Assembly: GCF_002873135.1 (NCBI RefSeq)
Contig: NZ_MCVI01000029.1
Location: forward strand, 90,017-154,016
Length of the DNA: 64,000 bases
From: Shewanella sp. 10N.286.48.A6
GTDB lineage: Bacteria; Pseudomonadota; Gammaproteobacteria; Enterobacterales; Shewanellaceae
Direction: 5' to 3'
The notes beneath the pieces were generated by a model. That model saw only the letters and a program-made list of their open reading frames with translations. It had not been told where the DNA came from and ran no database searches. Of the stretch, positions 27,285-36,076 are shown piece after piece. The position numbers were made by a program, and so were the translations under genes. Position 1 is the first letter of the stretch; every line of letters starts with the position of its first letter.

Positions 27285-27596
27285 ATGACCGTCATTAATC
27301 ACGTTAACGTAGCCAAGCAAGCCAATGTTTATTTTGAAGGTAAAGTCATCAGTCGTACCATTCATTTTAATGACGGAAGCCAGCAGACTCTCGGAGTAGT
27401 GTTGCCGGGCGAATACAGCTTTGACACTGCTGTCGCTGAAATCATGAATGTGACTTCAGGTTCATTTGAGGTGCTATTACCCAACAAGAGTGAATGGCAA
27501 ACCGTTCCAGCAGGTCAACTGTTTACACTTGATGCGAAAGTCACCTTTAAAATTCGTACCCATGAAATTAGCGAATATTGCTGCGAGTACAAGTAA
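27285..27596 (+). CDS. ppnP: Pyrimidine/purine nucleoside phosphorylase PpnP
   Basis: 103 residues of the PpnP (YaiE, DUF1255) family, a small cupin-like enzyme that splits several nucleosides with phosphate. The conserved segments [24 protein letters not shown] and [15 protein letters not shown] span nearly the whole protein. It appears monocistronic. After the stop, 8-base inverted arms (27596-27603 and 27643-27650) enclose a smaller hairpin and could end the transcript weakly. Confidence 0.92.
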   Translation: MTVINHVNVAKQANVYFEGKVISRTIHFNDGSQQTLGVVLPGEYSFDTAVAEIMNVTSGSFEVLLPNKSEWQTVPAGQLFTLDAKVTFKIRTHEISEYCCEYK

Positions 27597-27687
27597 TTAG
27601 CCTATGTTAATCAGCAGTTAATACTGATCTTTAATTCAAAAGAGGCTAATATTATAAAGTTTAAAGCTGAAGGTGAAGGAACCCCAA

Positions 27688-28236
27688 ATGCGTTTAACCT
27701 TATTAATAACTCTTATTTTATGCAGTGTTATCTTTTCTATTAGTCATGCCACCGTGTATCGCTGGGTTGATGAACAAGGAAATGTACATTACAGCGACCA
27801 ACCACGAGAAAATGCTGAACAAGTAGAATTGAGTGAAAATACCCAAAACAGTGTTGCTGCGCCCACCGTCATAGAAACAGACAGCAGCCCAAAAGAAGCT
27901 AAACCAGTAGAGTATCGGGTACGTATTGTTAATCCGACCCAAGAAGAAACCATTCGCAATAACAATGGCAACTTTACTGTGGTTGCCAGTGCTGCACCAG
28001 AATTACCCAGTGGCTTTTTAATGGCGCTGTATATCGACGACTTACTTTATGGTCAGCCGCAATCAAGCAGTATTTTTAATGTTACCGAAGTGAATCGCGG
28101 TGAACATAATCTCGTGGTTAAAGTTTTGACCCAAAACGGCAAAGTCCTTGCATCAAGTTCTCCAAGAAAGATATTTCTACACCAAGCATCTGTTTTCTCA
28201 ATCGCAAAGCCTCGACCTTTGCCAAGTAAAAAGTGA
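27688..28236 (+). CDS. DUF4124-domain periplasmic protein
   Basis: 182 residues. A signal peptide (cut after SHA, ~residue 21) is followed by the DUF4124 motif VYRWVDEQGNVHYSDQP and then, after a variable linker, a C-terminal Ig-like beta domain (~residues 85-165). The start at 27688 has GAAGGA upstream; an earlier GTG has none. The function of DUF4124 proteins is unknown. It sits just before ntrB, separated by 126 bp containing an NtrC site. Confidence 0.82.
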   Translation: MRLTLLITLILCSVIFSISHATVYRWVDEQGNVHYSDQPRENAEQVELSENTQNSVAAPTVIETDSSPKEAKPVEYRVRIVNPTQEETIRNNNGNFTVVASAAPELPSGFLMALYIDDLLYGQPQSSSIFNVTEVNRGEHNLVVKVLTQNGKVLASSSPRKIFLHQASVFSIAKPRPLPSKK

Positions 28237-28310
28237 TATATATCAAAAAGATAAATATTATGAATTTGAGATTGTTTTAACAAGTTGCCAGTGTAGAACA
28301 AGTTGCGCAT

Positions 28311-28327
28311 CGCACCATATTGGTGCA
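28311..28327. promoter_or_regulatory. NtrC-binding palindrome upstream of ntrB
   Basis: CGCACCATATTGGTGCA matches the NtrC consensus TGCACYA-N3-TGGTGCA in all but the first base. Its centre is 44 bases before the ntrB ATG, where it would overlap a promoter. This suggests repression of ntrBC by its own product, as for the enteric glnL promoter. A further half site (AGTGCA) lies at 28335-28340. Confidence 0.8.
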
Positions 28328-28362
28328 ACATAGTAGTGCAACTCTACTTTGCAGGACACTTG

Positions 28363-29400
28363 ATGGACATGAACAATCTGCTGAATCATTTGGTTACCGC
28401 TGTATTCGTTATCGATAACGAATTACGGCCGCGTTATGCCAATGCTGCAGCTGAACAACTTCTTGGTATTGGCAGCAATAAATTACTAGAGCAGCGTTTA
28501 CCTGAGCTATATCAGTTCATGGGCGTTGAAGCCGAGCTCCTCCAAGACTCGGTTAACGCAAATCAAGGGATCACCGTCAACACTGCGGCGTTAATTACTC
28601 TTGATGGCGTACACCACATCATCGATATCACCCTGATACCGATGGAAAGTGAAGACAACATCAGCCTGCTAGAACTACGTCAAGTTGATCAACAACATCG
28701 TATTCATCAACAACTTAATTTAGATGCTCAGCAACAGGCGGCACAATTTTTAGTGCGTAACCTCGCCCATGAAATTAAAAACCCATTAGGTGGCTTAAGA
28801 GGCGCGGCGCAACTATTATCTCGGGAACTAGAAGACCCAAGCCTTAAAGAATTTACCGATCTGATTATTGAGCAAGCCGATAGACTACGAAATTTAGTTG
28901 ATAAACTATTGGGCCCTCAGCGCCCGACTCAACATGAAACCCACAATATTCATCAAATAGTTCAAAAAGTGCTGCGCTTAGTCGAGCTAACCCTACCAAG
29001 CAATATCCGCTTGGAGCGAGATTATGACCCTTCAATCCCCGATATGGACATGGATGCTGATCAATTACAGCAAGCGGTGCTCAATGTGGTGCAAAATGCC
29101 GCGCAAGCATTAGATCCTAATGGCGGAGAAATACTCATCCGCACTCGCACCCAGCATCAAGTCACCATAGGCACTAAGCGTTTTAAGCTGGTACTGGCAT
29201 TGTCGATTATCGATAACGGCCCAGGGATCCCTGCAGACCTATTAGATACCTTGTTTTATCCCATGGTCACCGGCCGTGAGGAGGGCTCAGGATTAGGATT
29301 ATCCATCGCCCATAATATTGCACGATTACATGGAGGTCGGATTGATTGTATATCGGCACCAGGACAAACAGAATTTACGATTATTTTGCCATTACAATAA
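28363..29400 (+). CDS. ntrB: Nitrogen sensor kinase NtrB (GlnL)
   Basis: 345 residues. An N-terminal PAS domain (~1-110) is followed by the kinase core: His136 in NLAHEIKNPLGGLRGAAQLL, then an ATP-binding domain with NVVQNAAQAL, DNGPGIP and GSGLGLSIAHNIAR. No membrane segment is present, as expected for the cytoplasmic, PII-controlled NtrB. The ATG at 28363 has AGGA 6 bases upstream. ntrC follows after 30 bp. Confidence 0.94.
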   Translation: MDMNNLLNHLVTAVFVIDNELRPRYANAAAEQLLGIGSNKLLEQRLPELYQFMGVEAELLQDSVNANQGITVNTAALITLDGVHHIIDITLIPMESEDNISLLELRQVDQQHRIHQQLNLDAQQQAAQFLVRNLAHEIKNPLGGLRGAAQLLSRELEDPSLKEFTDLIIEQADRLRNLVDKLLGPQRPTQHETHNIHQIVQKVLRLVELTLPSNIRLERDYDPSIPDMDMDADQLQQAVLNVVQNAAQALDPNGGEILIRTRTQHQVTIGTKRFKLVLALSIIDNGPGIPADLLDTLFYPMVTGREEGSGLGLSIAHNIARLHGGRIDCISAPGQTEFTIILPLQ

Positions 29401-29430
29401 TTTGCCAATGATGGCTCAAGAGGAAGTGAT

Positions 29431-30846
29431 ATGAACATAAGCGAACAAGTTTGGATCCTTGATGACGACAGCTCGATTCGCTGGGTTTTAGAAAGAGCCT
29501 TAGCGGGAGCTAAACTGACAACGGCAAGTTTTGCCGCTGCAGAGTCGTTATGGCAAGCCTTAGAAATATCTCAGCCTATTGTCATCGTATCTGATATCCG
29601 TATGCCGGGTACCGATGGCTTAACCTTGCTTGATCGCTTGCAAATGCACTATCCGCATATTCCGGTGATCATCATGACGGCTCATTCGGATCTGGATAGT
29701 GCCGTCAGTGCCTATCAAGCAGGGGCATTTGAATATTTGCCAAAGCCTTTTGATATTGATGAAGCCATTGCGCTGGTAGAGCGCGCACTGACCCATGCAA
29801 CAGAGCAAGTACCGCCGCCTGTAGCTGAGCCAGAAAAGCTTAAAACACCAGAAATTATTGGTGAAGCGCCTTCAATGCAGGAGGTGTTTCGCGCTATTGG
29901 CCGTTTATCTCGCTCATCAATTAGTGTGCTTATTAACGGTCAGTCTGGTACCGGTAAAGAGTTAGTTGCTGGGGCGCTGCATAAACATAGCCCCCGTAAA
30001 GAAAACCCTTTTATTGCCCTTAACATGGCAGCAATCCCCAAAGATTTGATTGAATCTGAATTATTTGGTCATGAAAAAGGTGCCTTCACCGGTGCCGCTA
30101 ATGTGCGCCAAGGGCGCTTTGAGCAAGCCAATGGCGGCACACTATTCTTAGATGAAATTGGTGATATGCCATTAGATGTGCAAACCCGTCTATTGCGGGT
30201 ATTGGCTGATGGGCAATTTTATCGGGTTGGTGGTCACATTGCCGTGCAAGTTGATGTACGTATTATTGCCGCAACCCACCAAGACTTAGAATTATTGGTG
30301 CAAAAAGGCGATTTCCGTGAAGATTTATTTCATCGTCTCAATGTTATAAGAGTACATTTACCACCGCTTTCTCAGCGCCGTGAGGATATTACTCAGTTAG
30401 CAAGCCATTTCCTTGCCACTGCCGCCAAAGAAATCGGCGTTGAGCCTAAAATCCTCACTAAAGAAACCGCTAAAAAACTTGAGCAACTGCCGTGGCCGGG
30501 TAATGTGCGTCAGCTTGAAAATACCTGCCGCTGGTTAACAGTGATGGCATCGGGGCAAGAAATCCTGCCTCAGGATTTACCGCCTGAGCTGCTAAAAGAT
30601 CCCATCAGTGCCAGCGAGCGTGTTAATGGTGTTTCTGATTGGCAAATGGCGCTGACCCAATGGATTGATGAAAAGCTCTCTGCCGGTGAAAGTGATTTAT
30701 TAACTGAAGTGCAACCTGCCTTTGAGCGAATTTTACTTGAAACCGCACTAAAGCATACTCAAGGCCATAAACAAGAAGCCGCTAAACGTTTAGGCTGGGG
30801 GCGTAATACCCTCACCCGCAAGCTAAAAGAGCTTGAAATGGATTAA
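29431..30846 (+). CDS. ntrC: Nitrogen response regulator NtrC (GlnG)
   Basis: 471 residues. Receiver domain with phospho-acceptor Asp55 ([10 protein letters not shown]); sigma-54 activator AAA+ domain with Walker A (GQSGTGKEL), the GAFTGA loop that contacts sigma-54, and Walker B ([13 protein letters not shown]); C-terminal Fis-type helix-turn-helix ([20 protein letters not shown]). It activates nitrogen-limitation genes, with glnA the likely local target. GAGGAAG precedes the ATG. A hairpin terminator follows. Confidence 0.96.
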   Translation: MNISEQVWILDDDSSIRWVLERALAGAKLTTASFAAAESLWQALEISQPIVIVSDIRMPGTDGLTLLDRLQMHYPHIPVIIMTAHSDLDSAVSAYQAGAFEYLPKPFDIDEAIALVERALTHATEQVPPPVAEPEKLKTPEIIGEAPSMQEVFRAIGRLSRSSISVLINGQSGTGKELVAGALHKHSPRKENPFIALNMAAIPKDLIESELFGHEKGAFTGAANVRQGRFEQANGGTLFLDEIGDMPLDVQTRLLRVLADGQFYRVGGHIAVQVDVRIIAATHQDLELLVQKGDFREDLFHRLNVIRVHLPPLSQRREDITQLASHFLATAAKEIGVEPKILTKETAKKLEQLPWPGNVRQLENTCRWLTVMASGQEILPQDLPPELLKDPISASERVNGVSDWQMALTQWIDEKLSAGESDLLTEVQPAFERILLETALKHTQGHKQEAAKRLGWGRNTLTRKLKELEMD

Positions 30847-30866
30847 AGTCCTGCTTATTTCAGCCT

Positions 30867-30906
30867 AAAAGGAGTCCTATTTCGATAATGAAATGACTCC
30901 TTTTTT
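30867..30906 (+). terminator. Terminator of ntrBC
   Basis: AAAAGGAGTC (30867-30876) pairs with GACTCCTTTT; a second inner stem (ATTTC/GAAAT) and a T6 run follow the usual form. Confidence 0.85.
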
Positions 30907-31069
30907 ATGACTATATTGATTTAGTTTTGTAGTTTAAGCACTATTAACTCAGAGTATAAGCATTATTCAGAGCTTCGAATATGGAGCGAGTAACAACCCT
31001 CAATTACCACAAACACATGAGCTGTAAAGCCGCGAAGTATATCGCTCAACATAACTGCAAGGACTGAAA

Positions 31070-31576
31070 ATGGCCGCAAAAAGCATTATTGTCATGGGCG
31101 TATGTGCCAGCGGAAAAAGTAGCATTGCTGCGCGCTTAGCTGCTGTTATCAAGGCTAAGTTTATTGACGGTGACGATCTACATCCTAAAGCCAATATCAT
31201 CAAAATGGCCAAGGGCGAAGCGCTCAATGATACCGACCGCGCCCCTTGGCTTGAGCGCATAAGGGATGCTGCATTTAGCATTGAACAAAAAAACGAAACT
31301 GCAGTGATTGTCTGTTCAGCATTAAAACAAAGCTATCGCGAGCAAATACGCGAGGGCAATAATCATGTGGTATTTCTGTATCTTGAAGGCAGTTACCAAC
31401 TAATTTTAAAAAGAATTCAAGCCCGTCATGGCCATTTTATGAAAGCTGACATGCTTGATAGTCAATTTGCCACCTTAGAAGATCCAAGCAATGAGCCTGA
31501 CGTGATCACTGTCAATATTGATAATTCTATTGAAGCCATTGTCCAGCAAGCTTTAACCGAGTTAGAATCAAGTTAA
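31070..31576 (+). CDS. gntK: Gluconokinase
   Basis: 168 residues, a small P-loop kinase of the GntK/IdnK type forming 6-phosphogluconate. The Walker A GVCASGKSS and the substrate segment DGDDLHPKANIIKMAKGEAL are conserved, along with the RYREQIR-like SALKQSYREQIREG region. It is alone here with no gluconate transporter or GntR neighbour, so the other gluconate genes must be elsewhere. AAGGAC precedes the ATG. Confidence 0.92.
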   Translation: MAAKSIIVMGVCASGKSSIAARLAAVIKAKFIDGDDLHPKANIIKMAKGEALNDTDRAPWLERIRDAAFSIEQKNETAVIVCSALKQSYREQIREGNNHVVFLYLEGSYQLILKRIQARHGHFMKADMLDSQFATLEDPSNEPDVITVNIDNSIEAIVQQALTELESS

Positions 31577-31626
31577 TTTCGACCGCAACATTATCAAAAC
31601 CGCACTCAACACTTGGCTGCAGATGT

Positions 31627-31665
31627 AAAAAAGCCTTAACTGCATATAACAGTTAAGGCTTTTTA
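31627..31665 (+). terminator. Terminator of gntK
   Basis: A 14-bp stem (AAAAGCCTTAACTG and its complement) with a 7-base loop and T run. It may also serve fieF on the other strand. Confidence 0.9.
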
Positions 31666-31738
31666 TTTGGCTAATATTGCCCTTGATAGCAACAGTATTA
31701 TTAACTGCGGTATCAACTGCAATTGATGTCATCAGCCA

Positions 31739-32608
31739 TTAAATCGGGTCTTGGTGAATAATCACTTCGGCATCTTCAAACTCTGCCCGTAAGCGATCTT
31801 CAGTGCCATCAGTAATTTCGTGGGCTTCAAGTAATAACAGTTGCCCATTTAATTCAATATGAAATTGAATGAAGGTGGTTTTACCGGCCTGACGCGTCCG
31901 TAAATCATGAATACCATTCACCCGCGGATCCGCGGTGGCAATGGCAACAATCTGCGCCCGAGTCTCTTCATCCAGCTCCCTGTCTAATAACGACTGAACC
32001 GAGCGATACGCTAAATCAAATGCTTGATGACCAATGTATAAGGCAATCAATACTGCAAACAAGCCATCAGCCCACCACCAGCCATATTGTGCTAATACCA
32101 ATGCCAGCAATACTGCACCGTTTAAAAATAAATCTGATTTATAATGCAATGAATCCGCTTCGACTATGGTGCTGTTGGTCTTGGCTAAGGCTTTTTTCTG
32201 CAGTATCACCAAGGCAAAAGTCATGACTAAGGCAATAATGGAGACAATGACCCCAAGGCCTGCATGGGCCACTTCTACCGGATTAATTAACCGTTCGCCA
32301 CCATAAAACATCAACAAAAATGCTGAGCCTAAGATGAAAGCAGATTGGGCAAGTGATGCAAGAGGTTCGGCTTTACCATGACCATATCGATGGTCGTCAT
32401 CAGCGGGTAAAATGGCATAGCGAATAGCGATGAAATTCACTATGGATGCTAAGGCATCAGCAAAGGAGTCAGTAAGGGAAGCTAACATACTCGCCGACCC
32501 TGAATAGAGCCAAGCGAGTAGTTTTATCACGATCAGGATTAATGCTGTTGCCACCGCGGCTCGGCTGGCAAGTTTTACCCAAAAATCGTATTCAGATTCT
32601 GCAGTCAT
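31739..32608 (-). CDS. fieF: Cation diffusion facilitator, FieF-type
   Basis: 289 residues with six predicted transmembrane helices and a C-terminal cytoplasmic metal-binding domain. The family markers DSFADALASIVNF (helix II) and HRYGHGKAEPLASL are present. In FieF, two Asp in helix II and an His and Asp in helix V bind Zn/Fe; here helix V reads VEADSLHYKSDLFLN, matching. It probably exports Fe2+ or Zn2+ in exchange for protons. The gene is monocistronic and followed by gntK's terminator. Confidence 0.9.
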   Translation of the reverse strand: MTAESEYDFWVKLASRAAVATALILIVIKLLAWLYSGSASMLASLTDSFADALASIVNFIAIRYAILPADDDHRYGHGKAEPLASLAQSAFILGSAFLLMFYGGERLINPVEVAHAGLGVIVSIIALVMTFALVILQKKALAKTNSTIVEADSLHYKSDLFLNGAVLLALVLAQYGWWWADGLFAVLIALYIGHQAFDLAYRSVQSLLDRELDEETRAQIVAIATADPRVNGIHDLRTRQAGKTTFIQFHIELNGQLLLLEAHEITDGTEDRLRAEFEDAEVIIHQDPI

Positions 32609-32673
32609 AATAGAGAAAACACTAGTAATTAAGCCATTTAGTTAATCTCTATTATAGCGGAGTCTTGGTTTAT

Positions 32674-33180
32674 TTAACGAGAACCTTTACCTTTTACCTT
32701 GGTAAAGCGTGATTCAAATTTCTGTTGCTGCTCTTCTGTCAAAATTTGATAGATTTCATTTTGCATTTTGAAGAAATTCATCATTTGTTGTGTTTGCTTC
32801 GCCTGCTTAGCAGCAATGATTTGCTCAGCTTGAGACTCATTAAAGTTGGCATCAGTAATTAACGCTAACATGTCTGCTTTATGTGCACTGCGCTCTTCTG
32901 CTGAAGGACGCTCGCCTTTTTCAGCTTTGTACTTAGCCATAATCGCTTTAACGTCAGTCTTTTGCGCTTCGGTAAGATCTAAAGAACGTAGCATTTTACG
33001 TACGCCTTTATGCATGCTTTTACCGTGATGTTTGCCGCCGTGAGCACGTTCACCTTTTTGGGTTTGCTCAGTTTTAACTGAGGTATCTGCAGGCTCTGCG
33101 GCATAAAGTTGACCAGCTAATAATGCTGATGATGCTACTAGAGCTAAAACGCTGCTTTTCATCTTTAATCGTGTTTTCAT
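32674..33180 (-). CDS. Spy/CpxP-family periplasmic chaperone
   Basis: 168 residues with a signal peptide (cut after LYA, ~residue 28). Two LTxxQ motifs mark the family: LDLTEAQK (~residue 70) and ILTEEQQQKF (~147), separated by a charged helical region. A His/Lys/Gly-rich stretch (GGKHHGKSMHKG) lies before the first motif and may bind metal. CpxP inhibits CpxA and Spy chaperones unfolded proteins; this gene lies 2 kb from cpxRA with a CpxR box upstream, so CpxP-like function is likely. AGGTGAG precedes the ATG. Confidence 0.85.
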   Translation of the reverse strand: MKTRLKMKSSVLALVASSALLAGQLYAAEPADTSVKTEQTQKGERAHGGKHHGKSMHKGVRKMLRSLDLTEAQKTDVKAIMAKYKAEKGERPSAEERSAHKADMLALITDANFNESQAEQIIAAKQAKQTQQMMNFFKMQNEIYQILTEEQQQKFESRFTKVKGKGSR

Positions 33181-33383
33181 AATCTCACCTTTTATCTCAA
33201 GTTATTGAACCCGCTAAGACCGACGGTTAACCATTTAATCCATCAAATGTAACCAATCAAAAACTCACCTTAGGCTCAAAATCGTTTGTGTTGTCAGCAT
33301 GAAAATGAACATCGCACTGATAACGGGATCTGGGGTCACCTACATACTGTTTCGTAGGAATGAAACAAGTTTAGCGAATGCAA

Positions 33384-33420
33384 TGTCAATGAGGGTGTTG
33401 GCTCAGTAAAAAAATGTAAA
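33384..33420 (-). promoter_or_regulatory. CpxR box and candidate promoter of the Spy/CpxP-like gene
   Basis: GTAAAAAAATGTAAA at 33406-33420 is an exact GTAAA-N5-GTAAA CpxR box. On the minus strand a TTGACA -35 element follows at 33389-33384, with a weaker -10 (TTTCAT) 18 bases on. The box centre is about 60 bp before the inferred start site. The rest of the 540-bp interval 33181-33720 holds nothing else I can recognise; the box could also affect the plus-strand gene at 33721. Confidence 0.75.
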
Positions 33421-33720
33421 GACCATTTTTTAATCAACACACATCTTGTTATTCAATAAAATTGCCCATAATCACGACCTCGATGCAGAGAATGGGAGCA
33501 AGCTCACGTATTAAAGGTTTGATCATTTTCATAATGAACAAAGTTACACTTGTAACATCAAAGTTAGCGCTAAGTAGTTAACATTATGAGACATTAGCTT
33601 TATAGCGAGTGCGACTTATCAGAGATAATTTAAGCGCATGTGACAAAAGACTGCAGCTAAGAGTGAATGACTGATGTTATGAGTGACGAAATGCGGTAAA
33701 TGATTGAATTGAGGTTATGG

Positions 33721-35163
33721 ATGAACAAAGTTGTCAGCAATATCATTTTTATTAGTAGTTTATTATTTTCTATCTGTGGTTTTGCACAAAGTAACGTGAC
33801 ACCCAGTCCTCACGAACCCAATGCCAGTATTTGGGTTAATCAAACCCAAGCCGGCCCCGAGATTAACTTACACTTTTTTTGGTCTGCGACCTGCCCACAT
33901 TGTAAGGAGGCTCACCCTTTTATAGATGCCTTAGCAGAGCGCTATAGCTGGATTCATTTACAAGATTACCTTATCAGCGAGCCTGGCAGTGTCGACAAAC
34001 TCATGGCCGTGGGCGAATTAACCGGGGTTGAACCCAAGTCAGTGCCTTATTTCGCCGTATGTGGCGAAGCCATTACTGGCTACAACAGCCATGATGTCAC
34101 CGGACGCTATATTCTGCAGCGCCTAGAGGCTTGTTATCAACGAAATGCAGGCAGCTTGCCAAGCAAAGACTTAATGGCAGATTTCTATACCGAAAAAACC
34201 ACTGCTAGTAGCCCGCTTTTTGAAACCTGTGCTGATGATTTAGATCCAAATAACCCCAGCACTTGTGGGATGAACTTTAGTACGACTACTAGCGAACAAG
34301 CAAAGCTCGATTCAACGCCACATATCCAGCCCGTTGATATTCCGTTAATTGGTGCAGTTCAACCAGAGCAAATGTCACTTCCTGTGTTGACCTTAGTCCT
34401 CGCCGGCGTCGATGCCTTTAACCCTTGTGCCTTCTTCGTATTGCTATTTTTGCTTAGCATTATGGTGAATGCCGGTAGTCGTGGCCGCATGTTATTAGTG
34501 GGCGGTATCTTTGTGTTTTTCTCGGGCTTTATTTACTTTATCTTTATGAGCGCGTGGCTAAACTTATTCCAGTTACTTGGCGGTGGTGATGGCGGCTGGA
34601 TAATTACTAGCGCAGGAGTTATCGCACTGGTGGCGGCAGTAGTGAATATTAAAGATTTCTTTTTTGGTAAAGGCGATGTCAGTTTGTCTATGTCAGTTGA
34701 AAACCGCGGCAGCTTAATCAAACGCATGGGCAAATTATCTAAAGCTAGCTCTTTACCAAGCTTAATATTGGGTTCGGCATTACTGGCGATTATGGCCAAT
34801 GCTTACGAGCTACTCTGCACCGCGGGTTTCCCGATGATTTACACCTCAGTGTTATCAATCTCAGGGGTAGATACCGTGCAGCGCTATTTATACCTCATCG
34901 CTTATAACCTTATCTATATCATTCCATTAGCGACGATTGTCATTGTTTTTGCTGCCACATTAGGTAAACGTAAGCTCACTGAAAAAGAAGGTGAAGTACT
35001 TAAGTTAATGTCTGGGATCATGATGCTAGGCTTAGGCAGCATGTTGGTTCTTAACCCTATGGCACTGCAAAACGTGGTGTTCTCTGTTGGGTTAATTGCC
35101 GGCTCAATTTTACTTACCTATATTGTGGTAAAAATTAAGCGCTATAAGCAAAAAGCCGTCTAA
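33721..35163 (+). CDS. Thioredoxin-like / DsbD-like transmembrane fusion protein
   Basis: 480 residues. A signal peptide is followed by a periplasmic thioredoxin-like domain (~45-165) with the CPHC active site at residues 58-61. A linker then leads to a membrane part with about six helices and two in-membrane cysteines (DAFNPCAFFVL and YELLCTAGFP), resembling the CcdA/DsbD electron-transfer domain. The domain order is the reverse of DsbD, where thioredoxin is C-terminal. It probably moves reductant across the inner membrane to a periplasmic partner. The start at 33721 has GAGG 6 bases upstream. It lies between the Spy-like gene and cpxRA. Confidence 0.75.
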   Translation: MNKVVSNIIFISSLLFSICGFAQSNVTPSPHEPNASIWVNQTQAGPEINLHFFWSATCPHCKEAHPFIDALAERYSWIHLQDYLISEPGSVDKLMAVGELTGVEPKSVPYFAVCGEAITGYNSHDVTGRYILQRLEACYQRNAGSLPSKDLMADFYTEKTTASSPLFETCADDLDPNNPSTCGMNFSTTTSEQAKLDSTPHIQPVDIPLIGAVQPEQMSLPVLTLVLAGVDAFNPCAFFVLLFLLSIMVNAGSRGRMLLVGGIFVFFSGFIYFIFMSAWLNLFQLLGGGDGGWIITSAGVIALVAAVVNIKDFFFGKGDVSLSMSVENRGSLIKRMGKLSKASSLPSLILGSALLAIMANAYELLCTAGFPMIYTSVLSISGVDTVQRYLYLIAYNLIYIIPLATIVIVFAATLGKRKLTEKEGEVLKLMSGIMMLGLGSMLVLNPMALQNVVFSVGLIAGSILLTYIVVKIKRYKQKAV

Positions 35164-35389
35164 TTTTTTATCTGGTAACATTATCAATGCGAGTGCTATT
35201 AAGTGGCACTCGCTATTGGCTATTTTGATTAGACTGACCAGCTTGGTTTATTGCTTGTTCCAGCCCATTTATAGCTATCACTAAACAATAACCACAGCTT
35301 AGTTGGCCAATATGTAAAAGAGTGCAATGTTGCTAAACTTGGCTATTCATTCGTTATATAGTGAATGCTTATTATTGAGCGAGGATCCC

Positions 35390-36076
35390 ATGAGTCGAAT
35401 TTTATTAGTCGATGATGACGCAGGTTTATCAGAGTTATTAGCCCAGCTTTTAGAGCTAGAAGGCTTTGAATTAACTCAAGCATTTGATGGTCAGCAAGGG
35501 CTAGACTTTGCGCAGAATCAAGATTTTGATTTAATCTTATTAGACGTCATGCTGCCAAAACTCAATGGTTTTGAAGTGCTGCGCGCCCTGCGCACCCAAA
35601 AGCAAACTCCAGTGCTGATGCTTACCGCCAGAGGCGATGAAATTGACCGAGTAGTAGGGTTAGAAATTGGCGCTGATGACTACCTGCCAAAACCGTTTAA
35701 CGATCGTGAATTAGTGGCCCGTATACGCGCTATTTTACGCCGTTCTAGCCTCACTCAAGCAGATGCAGGCGCCCAAGATACCATTAGCTTTGGTGATTTA
35801 AGCTTAGATCAAGCCAGACAAGAGCTGTACTGTAATGATCAGCTTATTATTCTTACCGGCACTGAATTCTCATTGCTTCATAGCTTGATCACTCAAGCAG
35901 GCGATTTGGTCACTAAAGAGCAGCTCAGTGAAACCGTTTTGGGTAAAAAACTGATGCCATTTGACCGCAGTTTAGACATGCATTTATCCAATCTGCGCAA
36001 AAAATTACCTGAACGTCACGATGGTCGCCCTCGAGTAAAAACCATCCGTGGTAAAGGCTATATCTGGATCCCATAA
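35390..36076 (+). CDS. cpxR: Envelope-stress response regulator CpxR
   Basis: 228 residues, OmpR family. The receiver has DDD at 8-10, phospho-acceptor Asp52 (LILLDVMLP) and Lys in YLPKPF. The C-terminal winged helix ends with RVKTIRGKGYIWIP. The ATG at 35390 has GAGGA upstream; the frame extends further 5' but without a ribosome site. The stop overlaps the cpxA ATG by one base. A weak CpxR-like half box (GTAAA at 35314) precedes it, compatible with autoregulation. Confidence 0.92.
   Translation: MSRILLVDDDAGLSELLAQLLELEGFELTQAFDGQQGLDFAQNQDFDLILLDVMLPKLNGFEVLRALRTQKQTPVLMLTARGDEIDRVVGLEIGADDYLPKPFNDRELVARIRAILRRSSLTQADAGAQDTISFGDLSLDQARQELYCNDQLIILTGTEFSLLHSLITQAGDLVTKEQLSETVLGKKLMPFDRSLDMHLSNLRKKLPERHDGRPRVKTIRGKGYIWIP

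Noticed and set aside
35314-35328. CpxR box upstream of cpxR
   Set aside because: Only the first GTAAA half is present; the second half (GCAAT) is poor, so it is mentioned but not called.
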